Assembly: GCA_022316685.1 (NCBI GenBank) | Contig: JAKJHU010000066.1 | Span: 5,267,913-5,331,912, forward strand | Source: Progne subis subis | Lineage: Eukaryota > Chordata > Aves > Passeriformes > Hirundinidae | Length of the DNA: 64,000 bases | Direction: 5' to 3' | Shown here: one piece after another, positions 24,599 through 35,618 of the stretch | Layout: every line of letters begins with the position of its first letter | Position numbering within the stretch: the stretch's first letter is position 1 | The notes under the pieces: generated by a model | What the model was told of the DNA's origin: nothing | What the model saw: the letters and a program-made list of their open reading frames with translations, nothing else | The model's database searches: none | Program-made: the position numbers and the translations under genes

Positions 24599-25461
24599 TG
24601 TGTTTAAAATCCCTGAATAATCCCGGAGAGGTGATTGCACCTGGTAATTACCTTCACAGACATTACTGAACCATCTCACTGCACCTGCTGATTTCTCCCT
24701 CCGGGTCAAACAGTTGAGAATAATGCAGTAAGGATATTTTAATATTACATTTTTCATTTTTTTAATCTCATTAATGGCTGTTCATCATGAAAAGTGGAGT
24801 AGTTTATTTGACCTGCACCGTACCTGACCTGCCCCCGGAACACTGCAGCGCTTGTTTGAAAAATAACATCATTTTTCAATGCTAAAAATTCATATGCTGT
24901 CTTTTTTTCTTCAGTAAAAAATCATGATTAGCTGGAAGAGAGCAGTAATGAAGAGAGCAGTATCTGCAAACTCAGGAGTTCTTCTCCACTATTTATGCCT
25001 CTTATCATATCTGAAACAACCTAGGAAATCAATTCCTGCAATCCCTATCCACCTCAAACCGGGCTTATCAACGGGAGCCTCCTGGAAGTTGTTCTTGTCT
25101 GTCTGAAAGCAGATGGATCTTGAGGACTGGGATACAATTCCTTTCTTCTGTTACACTTGCGGGCGATGTTGTGGAATGAAGTTTTTGGGTTGGTTTTATT
25201 TTTTTTTTTCCCCGCTGAAGAAGGGTGATAAAAATTTTGCTCATTAAATTGTTCCAATCAAAGCATCTTTTTATAAAAGTTGGTGGCGATAAGAGCAGAG
25301 CTCAGCGAGATGGGCACTGAACAGCTGGAAATGGGAGAGGTTTGGGGTTGGTTTGGTGGTTGGAGTCGAGACGGTTGAAAAATCAGTTAGAGCCAGGGGG
25401 AGGAAAGGAACAAAACCAAAACGGATACACAGAAATCCCTTTAGCCAGAATTGCTGCAGTG

Positions 25462-25872
25462 AATCCAGAGGAATCCATGGAGTTGCTCCAGGGCTGGAGC
25501 CAGGCTAGGAGACCTGGGGATGTTCCTCTGGAGAAGAGAAGGATCCAGGGAGAGCTTCCAGAACATTCCAGGGCCTAAAAGGGCTCCAGGAGAGCTGCAG
25601 AGGGACTGGGGACAAGGCCTGGAGGGACAGGACACAGGGAATGGCTTCCTGTGGCTTCCAGAGGGCAGGGCTGGATGGGATCTTGGGAAGGAATTCCTGC
25701 CTGGGCTGGAATTGCCAGAGCAGCTGTGGCTGCCCCTGGATCCCTGGAATGTCCAAGGCCAGGTTGGACACTGGGGCTGGAGCAGCCTGGGATGGTGGAA
25801 GGTGTCCCTACCATGGCAGGGGTTGGAATGAGATGATTTTCCAGATCCCTTCCCACCCAAACCATTCCATGT
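25462..25872 (+). repeat. CR1 LINE 3' fragment
   Basis: It is the same subgroup as the copy at 1914, with a local variant (GTGGCTTCCAGAGGGCAGGG) and ending CCCACCCAAACCATTCCATG. Confidence 0.9.
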
Positions 25873-27014
25873 TTTAAAAATAAGGAATTAAATGCAACCA
25901 CTGTGGGAATGCAGGCGATAAAACACGTTTTCTGGACAAGGACAAATCCCATCACAGAGATCCAGCTGCTGCTGACTATGGACAACACCAGTGGGGGTTT
26001 CCTTCCAGGCTTTACTTTGCCTTCTTTTCTTCCTTCTTTTTTTTTTCTTCCCGGTCACAAATGTTCAGCAGGATATCGGATCGCTTAATTGCATTTTGTT
26101 TTTCGCTGTTCTTATCACAGCAGCACGAAACTCAGGGAGTTCAGTCGATATTTGTGCAATCAATAAAAAAAAAATGACAAAGGAGCCGTGGTAATTAGGG
26201 CAAAACTGCTGCTTATGATTTTTCAATAATTACTTCAGCTTCCTCTTTCTCCAGCATCTCCAGAAAATGGGAGCTGATTGAAGGAGGGGATCTTGCTTGA
26301 CTGAGGAGGTGTCAGAATTCCACAGATCCAAGCGGGAATTCAAATCGGGGCTTTTTGTTTCAGCAGGTGAAGGGCTTCTCAAGGAGACAGGGGAAGAATG
26401 GGGTTGATTTTTATTTTTCCATGGTGCCACAGAGCAGCTGTGCCATTCTCCCTTTACCTGTTTGGCCTCATTTTCCCATCCCGGAATATTGGCTGCCCTG
26501 GCAGCAACCTAGGTCTTGGATGTCTGGGGAGATGAACAGAGGAAGACAAAAAAGTTTTGAGGGATGTGTCGCTCATTTCTCCTCAGCTTTGTGGCATCCG
26601 TGGATTTCTGAGGCCACTTATTTCCTGGATAGTCTGAGATCCAGAAGGGAAGGGGGAGCTGAAGGCTTGTCCACAGCGGGGGTTTTGGGGATGGGAGGGA
26701 AAAAAACCCAAAACCCCATGTGCTTCAGTGCTGAATCATCCATAAAAACATTCTGTGGCATTTTCTGATCTCTCCCTTTGCTCAGCCAGGGAATCCACCA
26801 TGGGATGGATCCATGAGGGATGAGATCTTCACTGCTGTGCCGACAGAGCCTCTCTGAGATGGTGCAGAGCAGGGCTGGGCTCAGGACCTCCGGTGCCACC
26901 TTTCCCACCCAGATCCTGCCTCACCTGGAGAGGGAACACCAAACATCCAGAGGAGCACTCTGGGTGGCTGGGAGTGGTGATGTCAAACTCACCATTAAAG
27001 GGGGGAAAAGTCAC
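25873..27014. other. Single-copy intron sequence
   Basis: No exon or mobile element was recognised. There is a pyrimidine-rich stretch at about 26020-26052. Confidence 0.5.
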
Positions 27015-27066
27015 AGGATGGTTCAGGATGGAATGAGTTGGTCTTTGTGGTCCCTTCCAACCCAAA
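27015..27066 (+). repeat. CR1 tail bordering a minisatellite
   Basis: GATGGAATGAGTTGGTCTTT and GTCCCTTCCAACCCAAACC are the + oriented CR1 3' end. The following minisatellite units keep a CCCAAACC-like word. Confidence 0.8.
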
Positions 27067-27900
27067 CCAAAATCCAAAACAAAAAAAAAGGGCAGGGACA
27101 CCTTGCACTATCCCAAACTAAATCCAAAAAAAAAGTCAGGGACACCTTGCACTATCCCAAACTGTCACCGAGACACACAAAGCAGTCACACGCAGACAAG
27201 ATATTTTTGCAAAGCAGAGGTCCTTCCGATCCCAGCTCACTCCTGAGAGAGCGGAGAGAGGAGGAAGAGGACCCCTTTGTTTATTCTTTACTTTTTATAC
27301 ATTTGTGGGTCTAGCAGAAGATTGGCTTTTTGGGGTTTCCACCCCTCAGCCTCAGTGGCCAGACCAATTGTCAGTTACAGTTGTTTTCAGGTTAGAAATA
27401 CGCAAACAAAGGACAGAGAATGAAAAACAAAGGGTTTTGTTTATGTTACATCTGTGGGAAAGGTAGAAAACTGCTCTAATATTGTACAGTAACTAAAAGA
27501 TCTGACTCCATTATGAAATTCAAAAGGCTAATAAAAAAAACTCAGAAAAACCAGGGTAACACCAAACTAAATCCAAAAAAAAGGCAGGGACACCTTGCAC
27601 TATCCCAAACCCAAATCCAAAAAAAACAAAACAGGGACACCTTGCACTATCCCAAACCAAAATCAAAAAAAACCCAAAAAGTCAGGGACACCTTGCACTA
27701 TCCCAAACCCAAATCCAAAAAAAACAAAACAGGGACACCTTGCACTATCCCAAACCAAAATCAAAAAAAAACCAAAAAGTCAGGGACACCTTGCACTATC
27801 CCAAACCCAAATCCAAAAAAAACAAAACAGGGACACCTTGCACTATCCCAAACCAAAATCAAAAAAAAACCAAAAAGTCAGGGACACCTTGCACTATCCC
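27067..27900. repeat. CR1-derived minisatellite with 47/51-bp alternating units
   Basis: The word CAGGGACACCTTGCACTATC starts at 27093, 27137, 27585, 27632, 27683, 27730, 27781, 27828 and 27879. In the right part the spacing alternates 47, 51, 47, 51, 47, 51, giving a 98-bp dimeric unit. The units differ in their A-rich linkers (CCAAATCC versus CCAAAATC). A solo LTR interrupts the array at 27163-27561. The array runs into minus-oriented CR1 sequence at 27893. Lysine-rich frames (for example 193 residues at 27513-28094) are artefacts. Confidence 0.93.
27163..27561 (-). mobile_element. Solo LTR, ~390-bp ERV family with 6-bp target duplication, copy 1
   Basis: On the + strand it reads TGTCACCGAG...GGGTAACA and is flanked on both sides by CCAAAC (27157-27162 and 27562-27567). 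The sense strand is minus, judged by the oppositely oriented copy at 37760, which carries TATAAAA followed by AATAAA. A 6-bp duplication fits ERVK-type (beta-like) integration. No internal genes remain. Confidence 0.9.
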
Positions 27901-27962
27901 AGGATGCTCCGAGCTGGCCTTGGACACTTCCAGGGATGAGGAGCCCCAGCTGCTTCTCGGCT
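27893..27962 (-). repeat. CR1 fragment at the end of the minisatellite
   Basis: CTATCCCAGGATGCTCCGAG and GCTGGCCTTGGACACTTCC continue the CR1 order directly from the last minisatellite unit, showing where the unit came from. Confidence 0.85.
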
Positions 27963-28417
27963 TTGGTGTGTGAAGGTATTTTAATCGTCCTTCCCTGGCC
28001 AGGCTGGGGAAGACTTTCTGCCTTAAACACTGCTCTGGAACAGGGAAAAACCTGTTCCATTGTCCTGCACTCTCTTCCCTTCTCCATAAATTGATTTTTT
28101 ATCCCAGGGTTCAACAAGAGCTCTCGTGTCCTTGGATGTCCTTTTCCAAAGCAGCTGCGCTGGAGCGGAGCAGAGCTGGGCTGGAGCACTGAGCTCGTTC
28201 AAAAGGGGCTCAGAGCCTTTTCCAGCCTTTCTCTCCATCCTTCCAAGCCATGGAAATGTTCCTTTTGTTATTCCTGCATCCAGAGGAACCAGAATATGGA
28301 TCCCACACGATCCTGGCCCTGAGCAGCACCTTCTGCCCACCAGAGATCTCACCACAGCCTTGGAAAAGTGAGAAAGGAGCAGGATGATTTCTTGGATTGT
28401 TGGGGGATTTTTGTTGG

Positions 28418-28425
28418 TTTTTTTG

Positions 28426-28456
<31 letters not shown>
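28418..28456. repeat. (TTTTG)n microsatellite
   Basis: There are about six TTTTG units in a T-rich run. Confidence 0.9.
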
Positions 28457-28458
<2 letters not shown>

Positions 28459-29679
28459 TAGTTGGATCTATCGCACTTCCTTTTACCCGTTTCCAAAAGT
28501 TCTGCTTTTCATGTGGGAAGTGTCGGAATTAATTTGGAAGTGTTACTGAGGACTCCTGGTAGACACAGCTGTAAAAGCACTAGGACCTGCAAAAGCCCCC
28601 AAAGAGCTGTCAGAGCTTGGCTCTCACTGGAGAAATCTAAAATTTATATATTTTTTTTCATTTTTTTTTCTTTTTTTTTTTTTCCCTTTCTCCTCCAAAT
28701 ATGCAGAAGCATTTTTGTCATTTCTGAAGATTCCATGGCAGCTTTTTAAAATCTCAATTTGCCGCGTCCTGGTGCTGTGCTCCTGCTGTGCTGCCATATG
28801 CTGGTGACCCAGGTGTCCGCCTGGTGCCGGTCGTGGCTTTGGAGGAAAGGAGGTGGAATCGTGGAATTTTAATGATTCTACCCAAGGAGCTGCCCCCTCC
28901 TTCGCCTGCTCTCACCGAGGCACAGACCATGAACAGACTGAACCCTTCAAAAGTGGCGTCCAAGGTGCGATCTGTCAGATTGTCACATCATTGCCGCCCT
29001 CAATTTTCTCCCCTTGGTCTGTAAACCTTAATAATCAGCCAAAGCTCGGTGTCTGCAGCTGACTTTTTATGAGGGAGAAAGATGGGTCCCTTCTATCCAT
29101 CCTGAAAATTCAGCTACGTGTTTATTTTGAGACAAATATTTGGCTACTGATGGCCCAGATGAGCCACACAAAGAAATCCTGGGTCAGTATTTTTGTAGTG
29201 TTGTGGCCACTGATCTCAAGATCCTAAAACTTCCTCCCAGTTCCCTTTAGGGTCATCTTTGCTGTTGATCAACAGACACAAGTTTAAAGTTCTCTCTAAA
29301 AGCCTCCTGTTGCCCAGTTCAATTCTAATTTGTTGGGTTTAAAACTGAAAAAAATAAAAAAAAACCAAAACCAAAAACAAAGACTTTTGTGCTAAGAAAG
29401 AAAAGTTTCTCTAAGCACATGAAAATAAAACGAGATTCTGAGCTGTCATTGAAATGATGACAGAAATCCACGGTTCCTTTTGCTTTTCCATGGGAGACTC
29501 AGTTCCCACAGGGAATTGATCTTGATTTGGATCAGTCAGGACATTAAAGCATCTGGTGGTGAGGCCCTTGCTGCCCTTACGTGGTCTGAGCTTGGTTTTC
29601 GGCTGTTTGACCTCACTGTGAACTTTCCTACCATGAGGTTTGGGTTTGTGGCTGTCTGAAGGACCAAGCAGGGACTCCT
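28457..29679. other. Single-copy intron sequence
   Basis: T-rich tracts lie at 28650-28685. No exon or mobile element was recognised. Confidence 0.5.
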
Positions 29680-30301
29680 GGAATAGTTTGGGTTGAAAGG
29701 GCCTTAAAGATGATCCAATTCCAACCTCTGCCACCAGCAGGGACACCTTCCACGAGCAGGGACACCTTCCACGAGCAGGGACACTTTCCACGGGCAGGGA
29801 CACATTCCTCGGGTAGGGACACCTTCTATGAGCAGGGACATGTTCCATGGACAGGGACACTTTCCACGGGCAGGGACACTTTCCATGGGCAGGGACAACT
29901 TCCATGAGCAGGGACACTTCCACGAACAGGGACACCTTCCATGGGCAGGGACACTTTCCATGGACAGGCACACTTTCCATGGGCAGGGACACTTTCATGG
30001 GCAGGGACACTTCCATGGGCAGGGACATTTTCCATGGACAGGGACACCTTCCACGGGCAGGGACACCTTCCACGAGCAGTGACACCTTCCACGAGCAGGG
30101 ACACTTTCCATGAGCAGGGACACTTTCCATGGGCAGGGACGCTTCCACGAGCAGGGACACTTTCCATGGACAGGGACACATTCCACAGGCAGGGACACAT
30201 TCCACAGGCAGGGACACCTTCCACTGTCCCCGTTTGCTCCAAACCCTGTCCAACCTGTCCTTGGGCAGTTCCAGGGATGGCTGAACACCTCCAGGGGTGG
30301 G
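29680..30301 (-). repeat. CR1 LINE 3' fragment expanded internally by a minisatellite
   Basis: The left flank GGAATAGTTTGGGTTGAAAG leads to CCAATTCCAACCTCTGCCAC. The right flank TTCCACTGTCCCCGTTTGCT leads to TTGGGCAGTTCCAGGGATGG. Together they form one minus-oriented CR1 tail. Between them one CR1 segment is repeated about 25 times. Confidence 0.88.
29741..30220. repeat. 19-bp CR1-derived minisatellite, about 25 units
   Basis: The unit GGACACYTTCCAYGRGCAG recurs at 19-bp spacing (29741, 29760, 29779 and onward), with some 16- and 18-bp units. Variation is mainly C/T and A/G transitions. It reads through as open frames on both strands (280 residues on -, 209 on +), which are repeat artefacts. 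Confidence 0.95.
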
Positions 30302-30957
30302 ATTTGGTCACCAACCTTCTCCTGGGCCAGCAGAGCGCTCCTGGTGCAAACCTTCCAGCTCCGTTTCAGCCTTTCCTGTGCTCCCCCAGCCAGGTCTGTG
30401 GGCAGGACCTGCAGGGGAAGGGGGACACGGGGAATTCACTTCAAAACCATCGTTCTCATGTCACTGCTTTATCTCCATTAGCGCATCCCGGCCTTTGCCT
30501 CCCTTTGGAGTGGCTATTTGATGCCAATCGGCTTTCAAAGCTGCCTCAGTCTCTGCTGTTTCCCTGCTGATTCAGTGTCCGGGCTGAGCTGCAGCTTTGT
30601 TGTACTCTCTGCAGTAGTGAGGATGGGCAGGAAGCCTTTTCAAGCTGGTCTCCTTTGATGTGGGAAGGAGTTTGTGCAAGTGTCGTTCCTTTGTCGTGTT
30701 CACCTCCCCAGCTCCAGGAGCCGACCCGATCCCAGCTGTAACTTCGCATTAGAGCACTTCTGCAAAGGTTTTGTTTTGTTTTGGTTTGGTTTGGTTTGGT
30801 TTGGTTTCGTTTTTTGTTTTGTTTTGTTTTGTTTTTTCCTGGAGTTCCATACAGTACTTGCAAAACGTGGGATTTGGGAATGGTTTTACCCGGTGAAGTT
30901 TCCCCCTCTGCACACCTTTTGTAGCATTAACCAGTGAGATGTACCAAGGAAGCAAAG
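30302..30957. other. Intron sequence with a T/G-rich tract
   Basis: It contains TTTTG and GGTTT runs at 30768-30837. Otherwise nothing was recognised. Confidence 0.55.
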
Positions 30958-31262
30958 GAATTATGGAATGGTTTGGGTTGGAAGGGACCTTAAAATCACC
31001 CAGTTCCAAATTCAAAACCTTCCATCATCCCAGGCTGCTCCAAGCCCCGTCCAGCCTGGCCTTGGACACTTCCAAGGATCCAGGGGCAGTCACGGCTTGT
31101 CTGGGAGTTCCATTCCAGGGCCTCTCCAACCTCACATCCAAGAATTCCTTCCCAATATCCCATCTAACCCTGTCCTCTGGCATTTTAAAACCATCCTCCT
31201 TTGTCCTGTCTTCATCTGCTCGTGGAAGAACTCCTGCTCCCTTTTTTATGAGCTGCCTTAAG
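30958..31262 (-). repeat. CR1 LINE 3' fragment
   Basis: It starts ATTATGGAATGGTTTGGGTT. It includes CAAGCCCCGTCCAGCCTGGC and TTCCCAATATCCCATCTAAC, and ends near the CTGCTCCCTTTTTTATGAGC segment. Confidence 0.88.
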
Positions 31263-31961
31263 TGCTGCAGGCACCGACACCATCAGATTTCCAAGGCACA
31301 GGGAATGCCAGGATTAAATTCCAGCCCAGTCCTTTGTATTGTTTGTCCCCCTGTGAAAGCTGTAATTTATACACTTTAAATACTTCATACACTGCTCTCC
31401 CTCGGAAGGTTCTGTAAGGGTTTGGGAAATAAATGTATATAAATACCCCAAACCACACAACATCTGGGAAGTTGTAGGTCTGGAAGCAGGAATATAATTT
31501 CTTCCAGGTGGCAAATTCTCCCTGTTCAGACCAACATCCCGAGTGCCTTGGGAAGGTGCTGGAGGTCTTTGTGCTGCCCTGATTGCTGACCAAAAATAAA
31601 ACTCCTTCAGCTGCTCCCCTGAAGGATTTTCTTGCTTCTCCATCCCAACCAAGTGTCACTAATTAGCTTTAGTCCGGCTGTTGTCATTCCATTGGTGTTC
31701 CCTGCGCGTTGGAATTCCATCAGTTCAGGTTGTAGCTTCAGCCTGAAAGAGCTGAAACCAAATTCTGGCTGAAAAGGTATTTTGGAAATGTGCAATTCCC
31801 ATTAGTGAGCTTCTTGGGATGCACTGATGGCAACAGAGCAAACAAGGAGCCTCAAATAAGCTTGTGCCATTCCTGCCTCTCATCTTCTGCCCAGATTTGC
31901 TATTGTTATTAATCACAATTAGTTATTGAGGTAAATATCCTTGCCGTAGAAACAAAAACCC

Positions 31962-32235
31962 CAGGTGGGAAGGGAGCCCAGGGATCCTCAGATCCAACCT
32001 TTCCTGGCAAAGCACAGCCTGAACAAGGTGGCCCAGCAGCCTGTGCAGCCTAATCTTGAAATTCCCAACCCTGGGAACTCCACCACCCCCTGGGGAGATT
32101 ATTCCAATGGCTGCTTGTTCTCCTTGAGAGGAATTTTCCCCTTGTGTGCCACTGGAATCTCCCTAGGAGCAACTTGTGTCCATCACCCCTTGTTTTAGCC
32201 ATGTGACTCCTGGGAAAAAGGGATTTTCCATCATT
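31962..32235 (-). repeat. CR1 fragment of a different, older-looking subfamily
   Basis: GAACAAGGTGGCCCAGCAGC, CTAATCTTGAAATTCCCAAC and GAGCAACTTGTGTCCATCAC are diagnostic words. It abuts the LTR at 32291. Confidence 0.75.
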
Positions 32236-32290
32236 CCCAAGCAAGACGGAGTCTTCCAGAAGATACCTGGGTGTTGGAAATGGGGCACCC

Positions 32291-32946
32291 TGTCCTGGTT
32301 TGGAGACAAATTTGGGGGAAAACCCCTGTATAGGATCCCTCTGTGAAGCAAACCCAAGTGGCCTCTCCCTCCAACCAGTCCGGAAAACTACCTCTTTGGA
32401 GAAAAGTGGAAATAACTATCTTACTAAACAAATAAAGTGCATGCGAGTATAAAGAATGAACAACATGAAACAATAAAACCTCTCGTTCTGAAGTGAGATG
32501 GCAAATTGAGAAAGTCCTTGCCGTGGGTGGAGCTCGGCTCTCTCTCAGTCTCTCCTCAGTCCCAGTCCCTCCGGCGCTGCTGGAAAATGCCGAGCTCCAG
32601 GCCCCGGTGGGCCGCAGGTGCAGCCCCCAGTGCTCCCCTGGGTTTTCAGTCCAGAGCAGGTTTAAACAGTTCCAAAAAAAGGGGAAAAAAACCAGTCCAG
32701 GGAACTTCTCTGCCCTAGCTAGCTGAAACTAACTAAAAGCAAAAGAAATCTCTGTCCTGCAGTCTCTCCAAGCCTCCGCCGAACACCGGGTCTGGAGAGG
32801 AATGTGGAGGAGTCAGGCAGTTTTCTCCAAACAAACTCTGTGCTTCTCCTTGCTCTTAGAACCAGTTTTAAAGGCACAAAACTCAATATACAGCACAAAC
32901 AGAACAGACGACTGGGGATAAAGCATCATAAAGTTACCCTAGAACA
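32291..32946 (+). mobile_element. Solo LTR, 661-bp avian ERVL-like family, copy B
   Basis: The 656-bp element starts TGTCCTGGTTTGG and ends CCTAGAACA. It is flanked by perfect 5-bp duplications CACCC (32286-32290, 32947-32951). TATAAAG is at 32448. It is highly similar to copy A along its length and in the same orientation. No internal genes. Confidence 0.92.
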
Positions 32947-32974
32947 CACCCAAAGCCTGTGGAAAAGTGATTTA

Positions 32975-33200
32975 CACAGAATCCCAGGATGGGTGAGGTT
33001 GGAAAGGACCGCGGTGGGTGACTGGTCCCACTCCCTGCTCCAGCAGGGCCATCCCAGAGCAGTGTTCAGGTAGAATGTCCCCAGGGAGGAGACTCCAGCC
33101 CTTCTCTGGTCTCTGCCCAGAGCAGGAGTTCTGCCCCACATCCAGGGAGAATTCCTGGGCTCAGTCCCTTCCAGTCCTCTGGTGCCACTGCTGGGCCCCT
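32975..33200 (-). repeat. CR1 fragment, distinct subfamily
   Basis: ACACAGAATCCCAGGATGGG, TGAGGTTGGAAAGGACC and CTCCAGCAGGGCCATCCCAG match a CR1 tail whose 3' end resembles the copy at 37545. Confidence 0.8.
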
Positions 33201-33214
33201 GTGATAATTTGGGA

Positions 33215-33599
33215 CTGGTTTATAGAGAATCTTCTCCGATTAAATTAAAACAGCAGCAGAAATGGGATAGAAAACTCCTTTTGATGATATTTTAATATGA
33301 TATTGTCAGTCCAAGTGGATTATTTAGCGTTATCAGTGCACCAAGATTCAGCCTCTGTCCCATCTGATGGAAACACAACCTTTGGAAGATATTTTATTTC
33401 CCCCACCTTAACCCCATCCTGTAAAAAAACCTGAACTTCAGATTATTCTACAGAACAATTTTTATTCAGTAACACAAACTAAATCAATGTCCAAAATCAA
33501 TCAACAGGTTCAGGTGGACCCTAACTTCAATTTTATTGACTTTGGTGAAAAATTGCGATGCACACCTGGAATCTGGGGGGGAAATTGCACTTTCTGGGC
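33215..33599. repeat. Left arm of a large inverted repeat
   Basis: These 385 bases are the reverse complement of 34955-35341, with about 25 mismatches by eye (roughly 93% identity). It is AT-rich, with TTGATGATATTTTAATATGA and ATTTTATTGACTTTGGTGAA. It does not match CR1 or the LTR families here; identity unknown. Confidence 0.93.
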
Positions 33600-34954
33600 C
33601 CCGGAGCAGAACCTGCTCCATCCTTTGGCAGCTCCCTTTGGATATCGCTCCCCATGGATGGGTCCCCGAGCCGTGTCCCCTCTCCCCGGAGCAGCCCCAG
33701 CTCCCTCAGCCCCTCCCGGGCACGGAGCTGCTCGGGGCCCTGAAACCATCCTCACATCCCTCCCCTGGCCCTGCCCCAGCAGCTCCAGCTCCCGCCTGTC
33801 CTGAGGAGCCCAGAGATGGACACAGCGCTCCATATGTGCCTCGCAGACCTCCCTGCCCCACCTGGGTGAGGATTTGGGGCTATGGAACCAAACACCGTTT
33901 TTGCATTCGCACAGATTTGAGCAAAATTTCCCGCAAATTCCCTTTTTCCTTGGGAAAACCCGACTGGAAGTTGTTTAGCCAGACTATTAATAGCAAAATA
34001 CTCCAAAATCAAGGTGTTTCTGTTTGATCCCTCAGTAATGCCACTGCTGCTTTGACTTGCTGATGTCTCTCCACGCTGCCCCAAACTGCTGCCAACCAAA
34101 TTAAACTGCTATTCTGCATGTTTGCGATGCACTAAGGTTTTATAATCTGTTGTACAAACCCTTCCTCACTGCTGCAGCTGGATTTCCTCTGATCACCTCT
34201 ATTCCATCGCTGCAGAAAGCACTCTTGATCCAGGGAAAAAGCCTTTTATCCCGTTCTCTGATCATCTGTTTGCTCACGGTAGGTAAAACAAAAGGCCGAA
34301 TGCCATCCCAGAAATCCTTTGTGCGTTTTCCTGTTTTAAATTCCCTGCCAGAGATTTCTCCCAGGATAAGCGAGCGTTAAAATCCTGGTTTAGCCCCGGC
34401 TGAGGTTGGTTTTTCTCCCAGTATATTGTGCTTTGCAGGCAGGGTGGTGGAGCCTGGTTTCGGAATTAGATTGTTTCCGAGAGAAGATTTGATTCTGCTG
34501 GAAGTTATTGAACGTAATAACATTTTATTGCTCTTTTTTAAGCAGCTCAGAGTTTCTTGCAGAGGCTTTGACAGAAGGGAAAGTGAGAGGGAGAGGGGGT
34601 GAGGTGGAAACCAGGAGGCAGGAGGAAGGTGGTGCAGCTGTGGAAAAGGCAAATGGGATCAGATTCATTAGGGAATTAACATGGTATTAACGAGAAGGGT
34701 TAATGTTGTTACACTGGACTCGTTTGGAACCGATCATTCAGCTTCACAAAAGGAGTGAGAAGAGCTCTTGGAAAGAGCAGAAACTCCTGCAGGAGCAGAG
34801 TGAAATGAAAATACTGAGTGGCTTCTGGTTGGAAAAGGAAAGGTTGGATCCGGGCAAGCTCCGAACTCCAGCCAGAAACAGGAGAGGAAAACTACAGGCC
34901 AAGAACTGGAGCGGGAATCTCTGCACACAAAACCTAAAAAACTTTTGGGGTTTT
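33600..34954. other. Loop region of the inverted repeat
   Basis: These 1355 bases lie between the arms, with a CR1 fragment (33640-33850) and otherwise unrecognised single-copy-like sequence. No transposase-like frame was found. Confidence 0.7.
33640..33850 (-). repeat. CR1 fragment inside the inverted-repeat loop
   Basis: AGCTCCAGCTCCCGCCTGTC, CTGAGGAGCCCAGAGATGGA and CACAGCGCTCCATATGTGCC are CR1 RT-region words, like those near 10150-10215. Confidence 0.75.
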
Positions 34955-35341
34955 GCCCAAAATGTGCAATTTCCCCCCCAGATTCCAGGTGTGCATTGCA
35001 ATTTTTCACCAAAGTCAATAAAACTGAAGTTAGGGTCTACCTGAACCTGTTGATTGATTTTGGATATTGATTCAGTTTGTGTTGTTGAGTAAAAATTGTT
35101 CTATAGAATAATTTGAAGTTCAGGGGGGTTTTTGCAGGATGGGGTTAAGGTGGGGGAAATAAAACATCTTCCAAAGGTGGTGTTTCCATCAGACGAGACG
35201 GAGGCTGAATCTTGGTGCAGTGATAATGCTAAATAACCCACTTGGACTGACAATATCATATTAAAATATCATCAAAAGGAGTTTTCTATCCCATTTCTGC
35301 CACTGTTTTAATTTAATTGGAGAAGATTCCCTCTAAACCAG
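34955..35341. repeat. Right arm of a large inverted repeat
   Basis: It is the reverse complement of 33215-33599. The outer limit is the shared CTGGTTTA word and the inner limit the GCAC...TGGGC words. Most differences between arms are transitions, as expected after neutral decay. Confidence 0.93.
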
Positions 35342-35506
35342 CACTGATCAAACACAGCACCTGTGTTTATATTGCCAAACTTATTACTTTTATTGGGAAT
35401 ATTTTTTATGCCTCAGATGAATTCTCTGTTGTTTAATCTCTGATTTCTTTGTGAGGTTTATTTGCAAGATTTCCTTTCTTCCCCCGGACCAAGCTCCTTT
35501 AGGTTT

Positions 35507-35618
35507 TCCTTCAAGGTTGGATGGGATTCTGAGCAACCTGACCCTGGTAATGATGTCCCTGGGGTTGGGTCAGGTGATGTTTAAAGGTCTTTTCCAACCC
35601 ATTCTGTGATTCCATGAA
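35507..35618 (+). repeat. CR1 tail fragment
   Basis: AGGTTGGATGGGATTCTGAG and AAGGTCTTTTCCAACCCATT, ending in TCTGTGATTCCATG, the CR1 terminal repeat. Confidence 0.8.

Noticed and set aside
27513..28094. 193-residue lysine-rich repeat frame
   Set aside because: It is the translated CR1-derived 47/51-bp array.
29411..30253. 280-residue frame on - with repeated CPCPWKVSL-like words
   Set aside because: It is the translated 19-bp CR1 minisatellite plus unrelated flank.
18445..32946. Copies A and B as the two ends of one provirus
   Set aside because: Each has its own target duplication, and the sequence between contains no retroviral genes.
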